DNA of 64,000 nt, taken from the NCBI GenBank assembly GCA_035275065.1, contig DATENM010000031.1, positions 95,585 through 159,584 of the forward strand, in the 5' to 3' direction. Made by a program: the position numbers and the translations under genes. This document shows, in pieces, positions 7,434 through 16,897 of the stretch (position 1 is the stretch's first letter; the number at the start of each line of letters is the position of its first letter). This stretch comes from Blastocatellia bacterium (GTDB taxonomy: Bacteria; Acidobacteriota; Blastocatellia; UBA7656). The notes beneath the pieces were generated by a model. That model worked only from the letters and a program-made list of their open reading frames with translations. It was not told where the DNA came from and did not search any database.

Positions 7434-10400
7434 ATGAAGTTTGAAACTCAAAGAAGAGCCCAGCGCTCACTCGCCTGCACACTGACGATAACGCTACTGC
7501 TTTTGCAGCCGCTTCCTCTAACCGTGGCCCAAGTGCGCGAGACAGCGGACATCGCCCGGCCTTTCAGCCAGACGCTTTCGGATCAGACCCGGCAATCCGG
7601 GGAAGACTCCAAGGATACGCCATTCAAGCTGCTGGGCATGGAGACCGCCGGCGAACGGCTGAGCCGGCTGATTAACGAGGCCCGCCCCGCCGAACGGCTT
7701 GGCTCGCCCAAGCTGCCGCCGCCGGTCGTCCCGCCGCGCCCGCAGGCCGAGGGCCTGAACTTTTTCAACGGGCCGTTGCAGTTCACAACCATGATGGAGA
7801 GTGCGGCCAGGCCCGCCTGCGGCTGCAACGGCGAGCCGACTTATAATCAAGGTATCAGTCTGATTGCCCAGGAAAAAACCAGTTGTCAGAACGCCGGCGC
7901 GGTTCCGGGAATTGCCCAGGATACCGGACATGCCACGGTGTTTCTGCACAATGGCGAATTCTTTCTTTATCAGGTCGATCTCGAAATCAAGGGCAGAGGG
8001 TTCAACTGGAAGTTCGAGCGGAAATATCGCAGCGGCATTAATTTCGAGGGGCCGCTGGGTCACAACTGGGAATTCAATTACAACCGCCGGTTATTCATGG
8101 CCGATAATGGCGACGTCATCCGCATGGATGGCGAAGGCCGGGCCGACCGCTATACGCGCAACGGCGCGACGTTTATCGCGCCCGCCGGTTTTTACACGCG
8201 GCTGAACCAGAATATAGACGGGAGTTTCGTCGAGCGAGATAGGAATGGCGCCCTGGTCTTTTATTCCGCACCCGACAATCAGCACCTCTGTCACATGACG
8301 GAGCTGCGCGACCGCAATGGAAACCGCATGCAGTTCAAGTACAATGACGCCAAGCAACTGAAAGAAGTTATTGACACGCTTGGGCGGTCTATCGCTTATC
8401 GCTATAACACTAGCGGTCACCTCGCCGAAGTCGAAGATTTCACCGGGCGCAAGATCACCTTTCACTACAACGATGAAAGAACGACGGCGCGCACCGGGCC
8501 GGGCGACTTGATTGCCGTCACCTCGCCCCAGGTCGTCGGGACGCCCAAGGGCAACGATTTCATCGCCGGCAAGACCACTCTATTCCGTTATAGCTCTGAG
8601 TTCGCTGACGAAAAGCTCAACCATAATATGGTCGAGGTGGTTGCCGCCAACGAGGCGGCGGCATCGGGGCCGCCGCGGGTCACGGTCGAGTATGACAACG
8701 ATGTGAATTCTCCCAACGCAGACCGCGTGCTGCATCAACTGATCGGCGGCGTAAACCTGAGCGGCGTGGCCGCCGGCGGGACGATCTCTTATCAATATCA
8801 GCCGCTGGGCACTGCGCCAGCCGGTGACTTCGACACGGCGGTATTTCAAACGACGGTGACCGACCGCAATGGCAATCTTACCGAGTATCGCTTCAACCAA
8901 CTGGCCAACATCGTGCGCGTCAGAGAATTCACGAACCGCCACATCCGGCGCGGCGACCCTGGCTTCTTCGAGACGCGCTACGAATACAACCAGGACGGCG
9001 AGATGACGCGCATGGTCCGGCCCGAAGGCAATGCGGTTGAAAACGTCTACGACGAACACAACCCGCTGAGGTTCGGGCAGGGCAATCTGCTGAGCCGGAC
9101 GACCAGGCCCGACAGCAAGCGCGGCGGCGATCAGGCGTTCATCCAAACGACCAGGACTTATGAGCCGGTCTACAATCGGCTGCGCACGGAGACCGAACCG
9201 CGCGGCAACGACCCGGCTTACGCGCCGCAAAATGGCGGCACGCAGTCGGCGCAGAGATACACCACGACTTACCTCTTCGACTATCAGGAAGGGACGAACT
9301 TTGCCGGGCTTGCCGACGCGTTGGGTGTGAGCGTTGCAGAGGTAATGCAAGTGCTTACCAGCAACCATATTCCTATGGCACTCGGCGACGTGAACGGCGA
9401 CGGGCACACCGATCAGATCGCCGGCAATGTCGTGGCGGTCATTCATCCCACCGTGAATTTGCTGCCGGATTCCAACATGGCGCAACTCGAAGGCCGCCCG
9501 CAACAGCCCATCGCCGAATTTTTCCGCTACAACCAGTTCGGCCAGATAACGCAGCACGTTGACGCCGAATCGAACATTGATACCTTCGAGTATTATCCTG
9601 AGAATGACCCCGATGGCGATAAGCTGAATCTGACCCCCGGCATTCTCGATGGCCCATTTGGCTATCTCAAGCAACAGACTATTGACGCCGCGGGCGGCCC
9701 GACGGACAACACCGCCCTGCGCGATTCGCGGACCAACCCCAAACCGGCGGCTATCAAACATGTCTACTTCTATGATCGCGTCGGCAATGTCATCAAAGAG
9801 GTGGATGGCCGCGACATCGCCACAGAGTATTCCGTCAACGAGCTGAACCAGGTGGTCGAGATTCGCCGCGCCGCCGACACGCCGTCGTTCAATTACCGCA
9901 TAGACATCTTCTACGACGCTAACAACAACGTCATCAAGCGCGAAGTCGAGAACCGCGACTCTAACAACCAGAGCCTGCTGGGGAATTCCATCGAGCACCG
10001 CTTCGTGTATGACATCCTCGACAACCTCGTCGAAGAACGGCAAGAAGTGAGCAAGACGCCGGGCGAAGCCGTGGTGACCAAGTACCGCTACGACCGCAAC
10101 GAGAATCGCGTGCTAGTCATCAGCCCGGTCGCCAACCTGCCCGTCGGCAGCCCCGAACGCCAGCCAAGCAATGTCGTCAGCATGATCTTTGACGAACGCG
10201 ACCTGGTATTCACCTCGACGCGAGGTGGCATGGTCAACGCATTCCGCGTGCTGCCGGCGTACGCCGACATTGCCGAAATCGGGCTGATCCCGAACAGCGC
10301 CGACATGGCGACCGGCGAGCGCGACTACGACGGCAATCGCAATCTTGTCCGAACGGTTGATGCGTCCGACAACACGGGCGACGGATTACCCGAAGCGACG

Positions 10401-13400
10401 CTGCACCTGTACGATGGCTTTGACCGGCTGGTCAGCGACGTGGACGCGGTCGGCAACCAGAGCCTGATGCGCTACGACCCGGCTGGTGACGCCATCAGCA
10501 CGTCGCGCTTCGGGCCGGTCGGCGGCCGCAGCGCAGTCAACTCGGTCGCCGCCACGCTCGACCAGCCGCTGCGCGTCGAGAATCTGCGCCAGCCATTGTT
10601 GAGTCAGGCCGAGTTGAAATATGACGAGATGCGCCGCCTGTTCGAGCGCGACGACCGGCTGTTTGATTACCGCAATCAAGGCGTCCGCTACGACCGCGCG
10701 CCGCTGCTTAGAGACGGGCCGCTAGGCCAGTCGAATGATGGCCTCGTCGTAACGCGGTACGAGTATGATCGCAACGGTCGCCGCACGCACGTCATCGAAG
10801 ACGACCTCGACACTCGGCAAACTTTTTATGACGGCGCGGACCGCGCCATCAGCGAGGTTGACCCCGAAGGCAACGAGGTCGCCAGAGAGTACGATGGCGA
10901 TAGCAACGCCATGACCGTGATTGAGAGGGAGTACACGCAACGCCAGGACGTTGCGGCGCACCGCGCGCCCGCCCTGCAAGAGACCTTCACGACGATCAAC
11001 GTCTACGACCGGCTCAACCGCCTGATCCGCACCACCGACAACCTGGGCCAGACGATCCGTTACCAGTACGACAGCCGCGACAACCTCATCCAGCGGAGCG
11101 ACGCGCAGCACTCGCGCGACGATGCGCAGTTGATTGCTGACCCGCTCGGTCGTTTTCCGGTCGCCGGTCAGCTGGTTAGTAAAATCAATCAGCCCGGCAA
11201 CACGACGGATTACTTCTACGACGGGATGAATCGCAAGATCGCCGAGGTGCGCCAACTGCGGGTTGGCGGCCAGGGCGGCGGCGCTCTCGATACGAGCAAC
11301 GCGGCCAACCCCGACGGGTTGATCGTCAACAGCTGCGACTGGGACGCCAACAGCCGTCTGATCGCAATGGCTGATGATGGCAGCACGCCCGGCGACCAGA
11401 ACACCAACGTCGGCATCATTGACTCGGCGGACCCGAAAGGCAACATCACCCGTTACGTCTACGACGACCTCAACCGCCGCAAGCAGGAAATCTTCGACGA
11501 CGGCACGATCCGGGATTACGTTTACGACGGCGACAACAATCTCCTGCGTGTGGTAGATCAAAACGGCACGATCCTGACGAGGCGCTTTGACGGCATCAAC
11601 CGGCTGGTGCAGATTGATGTGAAGCGCGCCACGTCGCGCACCCCGCACCGAGCCGGCGGCTTCAAAGACCCGAACGTGAGGTGGCAAGTCACCGGCACAA
11701 CCTTGCAGCGGTTTGAATACGACGGCTTGTCGCGGCTGACGCTGGCCTTTGACAACAACGACCCGGCTGACCCGCTCGACGACCAGCCGGTGACGTACTC
11801 CTACGACTCGTTGAGCCGCGTGCTCGAAGAACGGCAGTGCGAGTTCCCCGTGTCCAGCCGCTGGGCAGGCGATAATAACCGCGTCGGGCTGGTCTACCCG
11901 AATGGCCGCGCCCTTGACATCACTTACGACCACCTCGACCGCATTGACACGATCAGCGACGCGAACACGGGCGCTACGTTGGCTGCTGCGCCGATTGTTG
12001 ACTACTCCTACATCGGCCCCGACCGCGTGCTCGAACGCGTTTATGGCAATGGCGTGCGGCTGACGCACCTTGATGGTGATTCTCAGCACGACGTAGGGTA
12101 CGACGGAGTCAAGCGCGAGGTCATGCGCCGCCACCTCGACCGGAATGGCGCGCTGATCGCCGGGTTTGAATACAGCTACGACCGGGTGAACAACAAGCTC
12201 TCTGAGAAAGAGAGCCGCACAAACCAGACGCCGAACCAGCCAGCCCGCGTTGAGAGTTACGAATATGATTCAGCGTACCGCCTCACGAAGTTTGACAGGA
12301 CAGGCGATGACCTGGACACCTGGCAGCTTGACGGCGTCGGCAACTGGGCCAAGCGCCGCAGCCTCGCAAACCAAGCCAATAACATGAACGAGTACACGGT
12401 GTTCGGGCGCGTTGCCGGAGCGACAGCGGGCATTCCCTTGCAATCCGGCAGCGCACAGTTTCATGACGACAACGGCAACCTGCTGGATGACGGCACGAAC
12501 CTTTACGAGTACGACTTTGCCAACCGGCTGCGCAAAGTTACGCGTAAAGCGGACCGGGCCGCCGTTGCGATTTATTTCTACGACGCGCACAACCGGAGAT
12601 TTCAAGCGACTGTGACCAACAGCCGCAGCGTGAGCGGAAATATAAACGGCACGGTGCGATATTTCTATGACGGTTGGCAGGAGATCGAAGAAGTTTCAGT
12701 CAGCTCGAATTTACAACGCGCCGGCGCGACGCAGCAATATGTTTATGGCCTGTGGATAGACGAGCCGCTGACGCTCGACGTAGACGGCAACAACGATGGC
12801 CGCATTGAGCCGAGCGACGCGACAGGCGACGGCGACAGTGACCGCTTCGATCAAGTGAAGGACAAGCGATTCTTCTACAGCGAAGACGGCAAGCGTTACA
12901 TCGCGGCATTGACCGACCATCACGGCGCGGTCGTCGAGCGATATCGGTACGATGCTTATGGCATACCAACGATCACCGACGCCGCCGGAACGACGCACAG
13001 TCAGAGCGCCGTCAACAATCACTATCTTTTCGCCGGACGCCGCTTCGACCCTGAGAGCGGACTTTACTATTATCGCCATCGCTATATGAATCCCCAGACC
13101 GGGCGATTCATTCATCGCGACCCGATTGGTATGTGGTCGGATGAAGTGAATCTCGGTAACGCCTACGCTTACGTGGGCAATAATCCGATCAATTATGTAG
13201 ACCCCGATGGGCGTTTCTTCTGGGTTATTTTAGCAATCGCTATTGCTCTAGCTACTGTACCGGGAGATTCAGGCGAAGGCGTAGGCTGTGCACACTGTAC
13301 TGGACGCATTCGTAAGCAACAAAATCCTTATCAGCCAGAGCAGCCAAGAGCACAATTAAGCCCAAACGGACAATTTGTAGCGCCCCGACTTAGTTCTTAT

Positions 13401-13835
13401 AGTGACAGCCTTGCGCCAACAGATAACCAACTACAAGGCTTTACGCTGCCATTGCTGAATTCCACGCCGACTTCCTCTGGTCAGGATTGGAGTGAGCCAC
13501 ACCAATTCTTTCAAGCGCCGCCTTTCTTCAGTTTTACCGAGCAAGATCATAGAGAACTGGTTGGCGGGTTGTTTAATCGACCTTTCAGTTTTGGAGGATT
13601 TGAGGGCAGTAATTTAATTATTAATATACCACAGCAACCTGGAATAGTTGCGGCTCCCGATGCGGGGGCTCCCCAGGCAGGCTCAAATTGCAGGGCCGTG
13701 TGTATTCGCTACGACGGTGACCAACCAGTATGGGGTGGGTATGTTAAAGGAACACAGCCTGGCCCTGCGGGGGCTAGGGGGGCGTGCAAACTGATAGGCG
13801 GTATGACTCTAAAAACAAAGGACTGTGGTGAATGA
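7434..13835 (+). CDS. Secreted RHS/YD-repeat protein with variable C-terminal tip
   Basis: 2133 residues from ATG 7434, chosen for GGAGG seven bases ahead and because the protein then begins with a signal peptide (residues 1-32, LACTLTITLLLLQPLPLTVA). An RHS N-terminal DUF6531-like segment lies near residues 165-240. From about 310 to 1890 come YD repeats of the form YxYDxxGRL, which build the RHS cocoon. Two calcium-loop-like inserts are DVNGDGHTD near 653 and DVDGNNDGRIEPSD near 1783. The core ends with RYMNPQTGRFIHRDPIG (about 1888-1900) and YVDPDG near 1924, the conserved border of polymorphic RHS toxins. The last 209 residues are unrelated to known tips I recall, carry a hydrophobic run directly after the border and CxxC/CxxxC pairs, and are encoded in AT-richer DNA. 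Export would be Sec-type; no type VI genes are nearby. Confidence 0.92.
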   Translation: MKFETQRRAQRSLACTLTITLLLLQPLPLTVAQVRETADIARPFSQTLSDQTRQSGEDSKDTPFKLLGMETAGERLSRLINEARPAERLGSPKLPPPVVPPRPQAEGLNFFNGPLQFTTMMESAARPACGCNGEPTYNQGISLIAQEKTSCQNAGAVPGIAQDTGHATVFLHNGEFFLYQVDLEIKGRGFNWKFERKYRSGINFEGPLGHNWEFNYNRRLFMADNGDVIRMDGEGRADRYTRNGATFIAPAGFYTRLNQNIDGSFVERDRNGALVFYSAPDNQHLCHMTELRDRNGNRMQFKYNDAKQLKEVIDTLGRSIAYRYNTSGHLAEVEDFTGRKITFHYNDERTTARTGPGDLIAVTSPQVVGTPKGNDFIAGKTTLFRYSSEFADEKLNHNMVEVVAANEAAASGPPRVTVEYDNDVNSPNADRVLHQLIGGVNLSGVAAGGTISYQYQPLGTAPAGDFDTAVFQTTVTDRNGNLTEYRFNQLANIVRVREFTNRHIRRGDPGFFETRYEYNQDGEMTRMVRPEGNAVENVYDEHNPLRFGQGNLLSRTTRPDSKRGGDQAFIQTTRTYEPVYNRLRTETEPRGNDPAYAPQNGGTQSAQRYTTTYLFDYQEGTNFAGLADALGVSVAEVMQVLTSNHIPMALGDVNGDGHTDQIAGNVVAVIHPTVNLLPDSNMAQLEGRPQQPIAEFFRYNQFGQITQHVDAESNIDTFEYYPENDPDGDKLNLTPGILDGPFGYLKQQTIDAAGGPTDNTALRDSRTNPKPAAIKHVYFYDRVGNVIKEVDGRDIATEYSVNELNQVVEIRRAADTPSFNYRIDIFYDANNNVIKREVENRDSNNQSLLGNSIEHRFVYDILDNLVEERQEVSKTPGEAVVTKYRYDRNENRVLVISPVANLPVGSPERQPSNVVSMIFDERDLVFTSTRGGMVNAFRVLPAYADIAEIGLIPNSADMATGERDYDGNRNLVRTVDASDNTGDGLPEATLHLYDGFDRLVSDVDAVGNQSLMRYDPAGDAISTSRFGPVGGRSAVNSVAATLDQPLRVENLRQPLLSQAELKYDEMRRLFERDDRLFDYRNQGVRYDRAPLLRDGPLGQSNDGLVVTRYEYDRNGRRTHVIEDDLDTRQTFYDGADRAISEVDPEGNEVAREYDGDSNAMTVIEREYTQRQDVAAHRAPALQETFTTINVYDRLNRLIRTTDNLGQTIRYQYDSRDNLIQRSDAQHSRDDAQLIADPLGRFPVAGQLVSKINQPGNTTDYFYDGMNRKIAEVRQLRVGGQGGGALDTSNAANPDGLIVNSCDWDANSRLIAMADDGSTPGDQNTNVGIIDSADPKGNITRYVYDDLNRRKQEIFDDGTIRDYVYDGDNNLLRVVDQNGTILTRRFDGINRLVQIDVKRATSRTPHRAGGFKDPNVRWQVTGTTLQRFEYDGLSRLTLAFDNNDPADPLDDQPVTYSYDSLSRVLEERQCEFPVSSRWAGDNNRVGLVYPNGRALDITYDHLDRIDTISDANTGATLAAAPIVDYSYIGPDRVLERVYGNGVRLTHLDGDSQHDVGYDGVKREVMRRHLDRNGALIAGFEYSYDRVNNKLSEKESRTNQTPNQPARVESYEYDSAYRLTKFDRTGDDLDTWQLDGVGNWAKRRSLANQANNMNEYTVFGRVAGATAGIPLQSGSAQFHDDNGNLLDDGTNLYEYDFANRLRKVTRKADRAAVAIYFYDAHNRRFQATVTNSRSVSGNINGTVRYFYDGWQEIEEVSVSSNLQRAGATQQYVYGLWIDEPLTLDVDGNNDGRIEPSDATGDGDSDRFDQVKDKRFFYSEDGKRYIAALTDHHGAVVERYRYDAYGIPTITDAAGTTHSQSAVNNHYLFAGRRFDPESGLYYYRHRYMNPQTGRFIHRDPIGMWSDEVNLGNAYAYVGNNPINYVDPDGRFFWVILAIAIALATVPGDSGEGVGCAHCTGRIRKQQNPYQPEQPRAQLSPNGQFVAPRLSSYSDSLAPTDNQLQGFTLPLLNSTPTSSGQDWSEPHQFFQAPPFFSFTEQDHRELVGGLFNRPFSFGGFEGSNLIINIPQQPGIVAAPDAGAPQAGSNCRAVCIRYDGDQPVWGGYVKGTQPGPAGARGACKLIGGMTLKTKDCGE

Positions 13836-14019
13836 GGACAACCTTGCAATAAAGACACCAGGCTCTAGTAAAAAGAGATGTTATATCTTCTTTTATGTGG
13901 CTGCCTGTTCTAAGTGGCATCAGGGTGTGATTAACCGACAGCCAACGGGGAACGTACTTTACTTACACCCAGCAGCTTTTGCGAAATCGCTCGCCATCGC
14001 GCAGTGGTCGTTGGTATAA
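13825..14019 (+). CDS. Small ORF overlapping the RHS stop, possible immunity remnant
   Basis: 64 codons starting at GTG 13825, overlapping the RHS stop by 11 bases, in AT-richer DNA like the RHS tip. Position and overlap are those of an immunity gene, but at 64 residues with no recognised family (MVNEDNLAIKTPGSSKKRCY at the start) it may be a fragment or not a gene. No clear Shine-Dalgarno other than GGACTGTGGTG context. Confidence 0.3.
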   Translation: MVNEDNLAIKTPGSSKKRCYIFFYVAACSKWHQGVINRQPTGNVLYLHPAAFAKSLAIAQWSLV

Positions 14020-14039
14020 CCTTTAGCCGGGGTGAACCA

Positions 14040-15431
14040 ATGATCGTCATGAAATTCGGCGGCACGTCGGTGGGCGATGCCGCCGCCATTCATCAAGTCG
14101 CGGAGATTGTTAAGAGCAAACTTCACCGCGCGCCGGTGGTCGTCGTCTCGGCAATGACGCGCGTGACCGACGCCCTCTTAAGCATCGCCCGCATCGCCAC
14201 CGAGCGGCGCTATGAAGAAGCCGCCGCTATCATCGAAGCCTTACGCGAGCGCCACCTTGAAACGGCGCGCGCTTTGATGGCGGGCTGCGCCGACACGGGC
14301 AGCTATTCGCTCGAATGGGCCGCGCACAGCATCGATTACCAGTTCAACGAATTGACCGGGCTGGCGCGCTCTGTGGCGACACTGGGCGAGCTGACGCCGC
14401 GCAGCCAGGATGCCGTCGTATCGTTCGGCGAACGCTTGTCGTCGGTGATCGTCACCGCGGCGTTCGCGGCGCGCGGCATCCGCGCCGAGCTGGTTGATTC
14501 GCGCCAGTTCGTCCTCACCGATAAACAGTTCACGCGCGCCGCGCCTGATATGGCCGAAACCCGACTGCGAACACGCGCGGTCTTGTTGCCGGTCGTCGAA
14601 TCGAAGTGTGTGCCGGTGGCGCAAGGCTTCATCGGCTCGACCGCCGATGGCGTGACGACGACCATCGGGCGCGGCGGCTCGGATTATTCAGCGGCCATCA
14701 TCGGCGCGGCGATTGGCGCCGAGGCGATTGAGATATGGACGGACGTTGACGGCTTGCTGACCGCTGACCCGCGTGTCGTCCGCAACGCCCGCCGCATCCG
14801 CGTCATCTCTTTCACGGAAGCCGCCGAGCTGTCGTACTTCGGCGCCAAGGTGCTGCACCCATCAACCGTCCTGCCGGCGGTCGAGCAAGGAATTCCCGTC
14901 CATATCTTCAACACCCACAACCCGACGGGCGAAGGGACTTTGATTGTCTCGAAGCCGCCGCGCACCGCAAACGCCATCAAATCCATCGCCCTCAAACGCG
15001 GCGTCACGATCATCCACGTCACCGCGACGCGCATGCTGATGGCCTATGGCTTCCTGCGCGCGCTGTTCGAGGTCTTCGAGCGCCATCAGACTTCCGTTGA
15101 TGTCGTGACGACTTCGGAAGTCTCGGTTTCGATGACCCTCGACAGCGCCGACAACCTCGAAGCCATCGAGCGCGACCTGCGGCAGATCGGCGAAGTCGGC
15201 ATCGAGCGCGACAAGGCGATTGTCTGCGTCGTCGGCGAAAACCTGAAGTCCACGCCGGGCGTCGCGGGCCGATTGTTTGGCGCCATCGGCGATGCCAACA
15301 TCAACATGATCAGCCAGGGCGCGTCCGAGATTAACCTCACGTTCGTCACAGACGAGCGCGATGCCGCCGTGGTTATCGAGCGTTTGCATGAAGCGTTCTT
15401 CACAGAGGCTGACCCGGCGGTCTTCGCGTGA
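14040..15431 (+). CDS. lysC: Aspartate kinase
   Basis: 463 residues from ATG 14040 (MIVMKFGGTSVGDAAAIHQV); GGGGTGA stands before it. It phosphorylates aspartate, the first step to lysine, threonine and methionine. The kinase domain covers 1-290: KFGGTSVG, VVSAMTRVTD, TIGRGGSDYSA and the active-site region EIWTDVDGLLTADPR. Two ACT domains follow (about 310-455: SVSMTLDS and the late TPGVAGRLFGAIGDANINMI), the place of feedback inhibition by amino acids. The length and unequal ACT pair match the monofunctional class I enzymes (LysC/AK III type). It lies alone between the RHS region and a repeat element. Confidence 0.93.
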   Translation: MIVMKFGGTSVGDAAAIHQVAEIVKSKLHRAPVVVVSAMTRVTDALLSIARIATERRYEEAAAIIEALRERHLETARALMAGCADTGSYSLEWAAHSIDYQFNELTGLARSVATLGELTPRSQDAVVSFGERLSSVIVTAAFAARGIRAELVDSRQFVLTDKQFTRAAPDMAETRLRTRAVLLPVVESKCVPVAQGFIGSTADGVTTTIGRGGSDYSAAIIGAAIGAEAIEIWTDVDGLLTADPRVVRNARRIRVISFTEAAELSYFGAKVLHPSTVLPAVEQGIPVHIFNTHNPTGEGTLIVSKPPRTANAIKSIALKRGVTIIHVTATRMLMAYGFLRALFEVFERHQTSVDVVTTSEVSVSMTLDSADNLEAIERDLRQIGEVGIERDKAIVCVVGENLKSTPGVAGRLFGAIGDANINMISQGASEINLTFVTDERDAAVVIERLHEAFFTEADPAVFA

Positions 15432-15463
15432 GATTTGATTCTTCGAGATATGATGAGAAGATT

Positions 15464-15538
15464 AAACACCGAGGCACGGAGGCACGGAGGCACAGAGTCT
15501 TCCCCGTGCCTCCCCTGTGCCTCGGTGCCTCGGTGTTT
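15464..15538. repeat. Inverted array of GGCACGGA-type units
   Basis: From 15464, AAACACC is followed by tandem GAGGCACG units; the complementary GTGCCTC series ends in GGTGTTT at 15538. The arms touch with only a short loop (around 15500). It separates the aspartokinase stop (15431) from the SpoIIE gene start (15563). Confidence 0.88.
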
Positions 15539-15562
15539 CATTCCGATTCCAAAGCAGACGCG

Positions 15563-16801
15563 ATGCCAGTACATGAACAAACTATTGCTACGCTGATTGA
15601 CGCCGTGCGCCGCGTCAGCGGCTCGCTCGACCTCGACGAAGTCCTCGACACCACGTTCGACTCGCTCAAAGAGCTAATCGATTATTCGGCGGCGGTCATC
15701 TGCATCATTGACCCGCCGACGCACGCGCTCTTCGAAGTGCGGACGCGCGGCTACCCGCCGCAGGTGATCGGCGACGACTTCCTGCAATCGGGCGGCGGCA
15801 TCATCGGCTGGGTCATCAAGAACGCCCGCGGCGAGATCGTCAACAACGTTAAGAGCGACACGCGCTACGTCAAGGCGCGCGCCGAGACGCGCTCGGAGAT
15901 CGCCGCGCCGCTCATACGCGCCGATGGCGCGGTGATCGGCGTCATCAACCTCGAAGCCGACCGCGTTGATCGCTACAGCGAGCGCGACCTGGAACTACTG
16001 ACCATGTTCGCGGCGCTGACGGCCTCGGCGGTTGATCACACGTTGCTTTACCGCGAAGTCGTCAGGCAGCGGCAGGCCGAGAGCGAAATCGAGCTGGCGC
16101 GCAAAGTCGTCGAAGGGTTGTTGCCGCGCGCCTTCCCCAACCACAGCGGGCTCGACATCTACGGGACGACGATCCCTGTGCGCGAAGTCGGCGGCGATTA
16201 TCTGGACGTGATCGATCAGATATCGGATCGGCTCGGCGTGCTGGTGGCCGATGTTTCGGGAAAAGGACTGGCGGCGGCGCTGATTATGGTGACGTTTCGC
16301 GCCTATGTCCACGCCACCGTCATCAATGAGCTGGCGATGCGCGTCGTGATGACGCGCATCAGCCGGCTGGTACACGAAGCGACCAACGGCGACCGCTTCA
16401 TCACGACTTTTTACGGATTGATTGACGTAGAAAACAAGCGGCTGATGTATATCAACGCCGGCCACAACCCGCCGCTGTTGCTGCGCAGCGACGGCAGCAG
16501 CCAGTTGTTATCGCACGGCGGCCTGCCGCTCGGCGTGTTTGAAGAGGCGCGCTACTCGGAATCGGTCGCCGAGTTACGTTCGGGCGACGTGCTGGTGCTA
16601 TACACCGACGGCGTCGTCGAAGCGCGCAACTCGAAAGACGAGATGTTCGGTCTGCCGCGGCTTGAACAGTTGGTGCGAGCCAACGAAAGCGACCGCGCTT
16701 ACGACATCGTGCAGGCGGTCACCAGCGCGGTTTACGAATATACCTTTGACATGGACGGCCCCGAAGATGATCTGACGGTCATGGTGATTAAGGTAAAGTG
16801 A
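15563..16801 (+). CDS. GAF domain-SpoIIE (PP2C) serine/threonine phosphatase
   Basis: 412 residues with start ATG 15563 (MPVHEQTIATLIDAVRRVSG), the first ATG after the repeat element; the longer frame reads through the repeat. Residues 20-165 form a GAF sensor domain (GGGIIGWVIKN, APLIRADGAVIGVINLEAD). Residues about 195-410 form a SpoIIE phosphatase: REVGGDYLDVI and VADVSGKGLAAAL carry metal-binding aspartates, then NAGHNPPLLL, LVLYTDGVVEARN and GPEDDLTVMVIKV. Such proteins usually dephosphorylate an anti-sigma-factor antagonist; no anti-sigma pair is seen here. Its TGA stop is part of a GTGACAA repeat array shared with the convergent gene. Confidence 0.9.
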   Translation: MPVHEQTIATLIDAVRRVSGSLDLDEVLDTTFDSLKELIDYSAAVICIIDPPTHALFEVRTRGYPPQVIGDDFLQSGGGIIGWVIKNARGEIVNNVKSDTRYVKARAETRSEIAAPLIRADGAVIGVINLEADRVDRYSERDLELLTMFAALTASAVDHTLLYREVVRQRQAESEIELARKVVEGLLPRAFPNHSGLDIYGTTIPVREVGGDYLDVIDQISDRLGVLVADVSGKGLAAALIMVTFRAYVHATVINELAMRVVMTRISRLVHEATNGDRFITTFYGLIDVENKRLMYINAGHNPPLLLRSDGSSQLLSHGGLPLGVFEEARYSESVAELRSGDVLVLYTDGVVEARNSKDEMFGLPRLEQLVRANESDRAYDIVQAVTSAVYEYTFDMDGPEDDLTVMVIKVK

Positions 16802-16897
16802 CAAGTGACAAGTGACAAGAGGAACGGCGTAGGCCAGAATCAACCAGGAATCGGAGTGACAATGTCTTGTCACTTGTCACTTGTCACTTGTCACTTT
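16795..16897. repeat. Inverted array of GTGACAA heptamers overlapping two stop codons
   Basis: Left arm 16795-16820 has three and a half GTGACAA units; right arm 16865-16897 has four and a half TTGTCAC units. The TGA of the upstream plus-strand gene (16799-16801) is inside the left arm; the TAA of the convergent minus-strand gene (16898-16896) touches the right arm. It could serve as a two-way terminator. Confidence 0.9.

Noticed and set aside
15428..15562. Start of the SpoIIE phosphatase overlapping the aspartokinase stop
   Set aside because: The added residues are translated repeat units; the first ATG after the repeat begins the conserved-looking protein.
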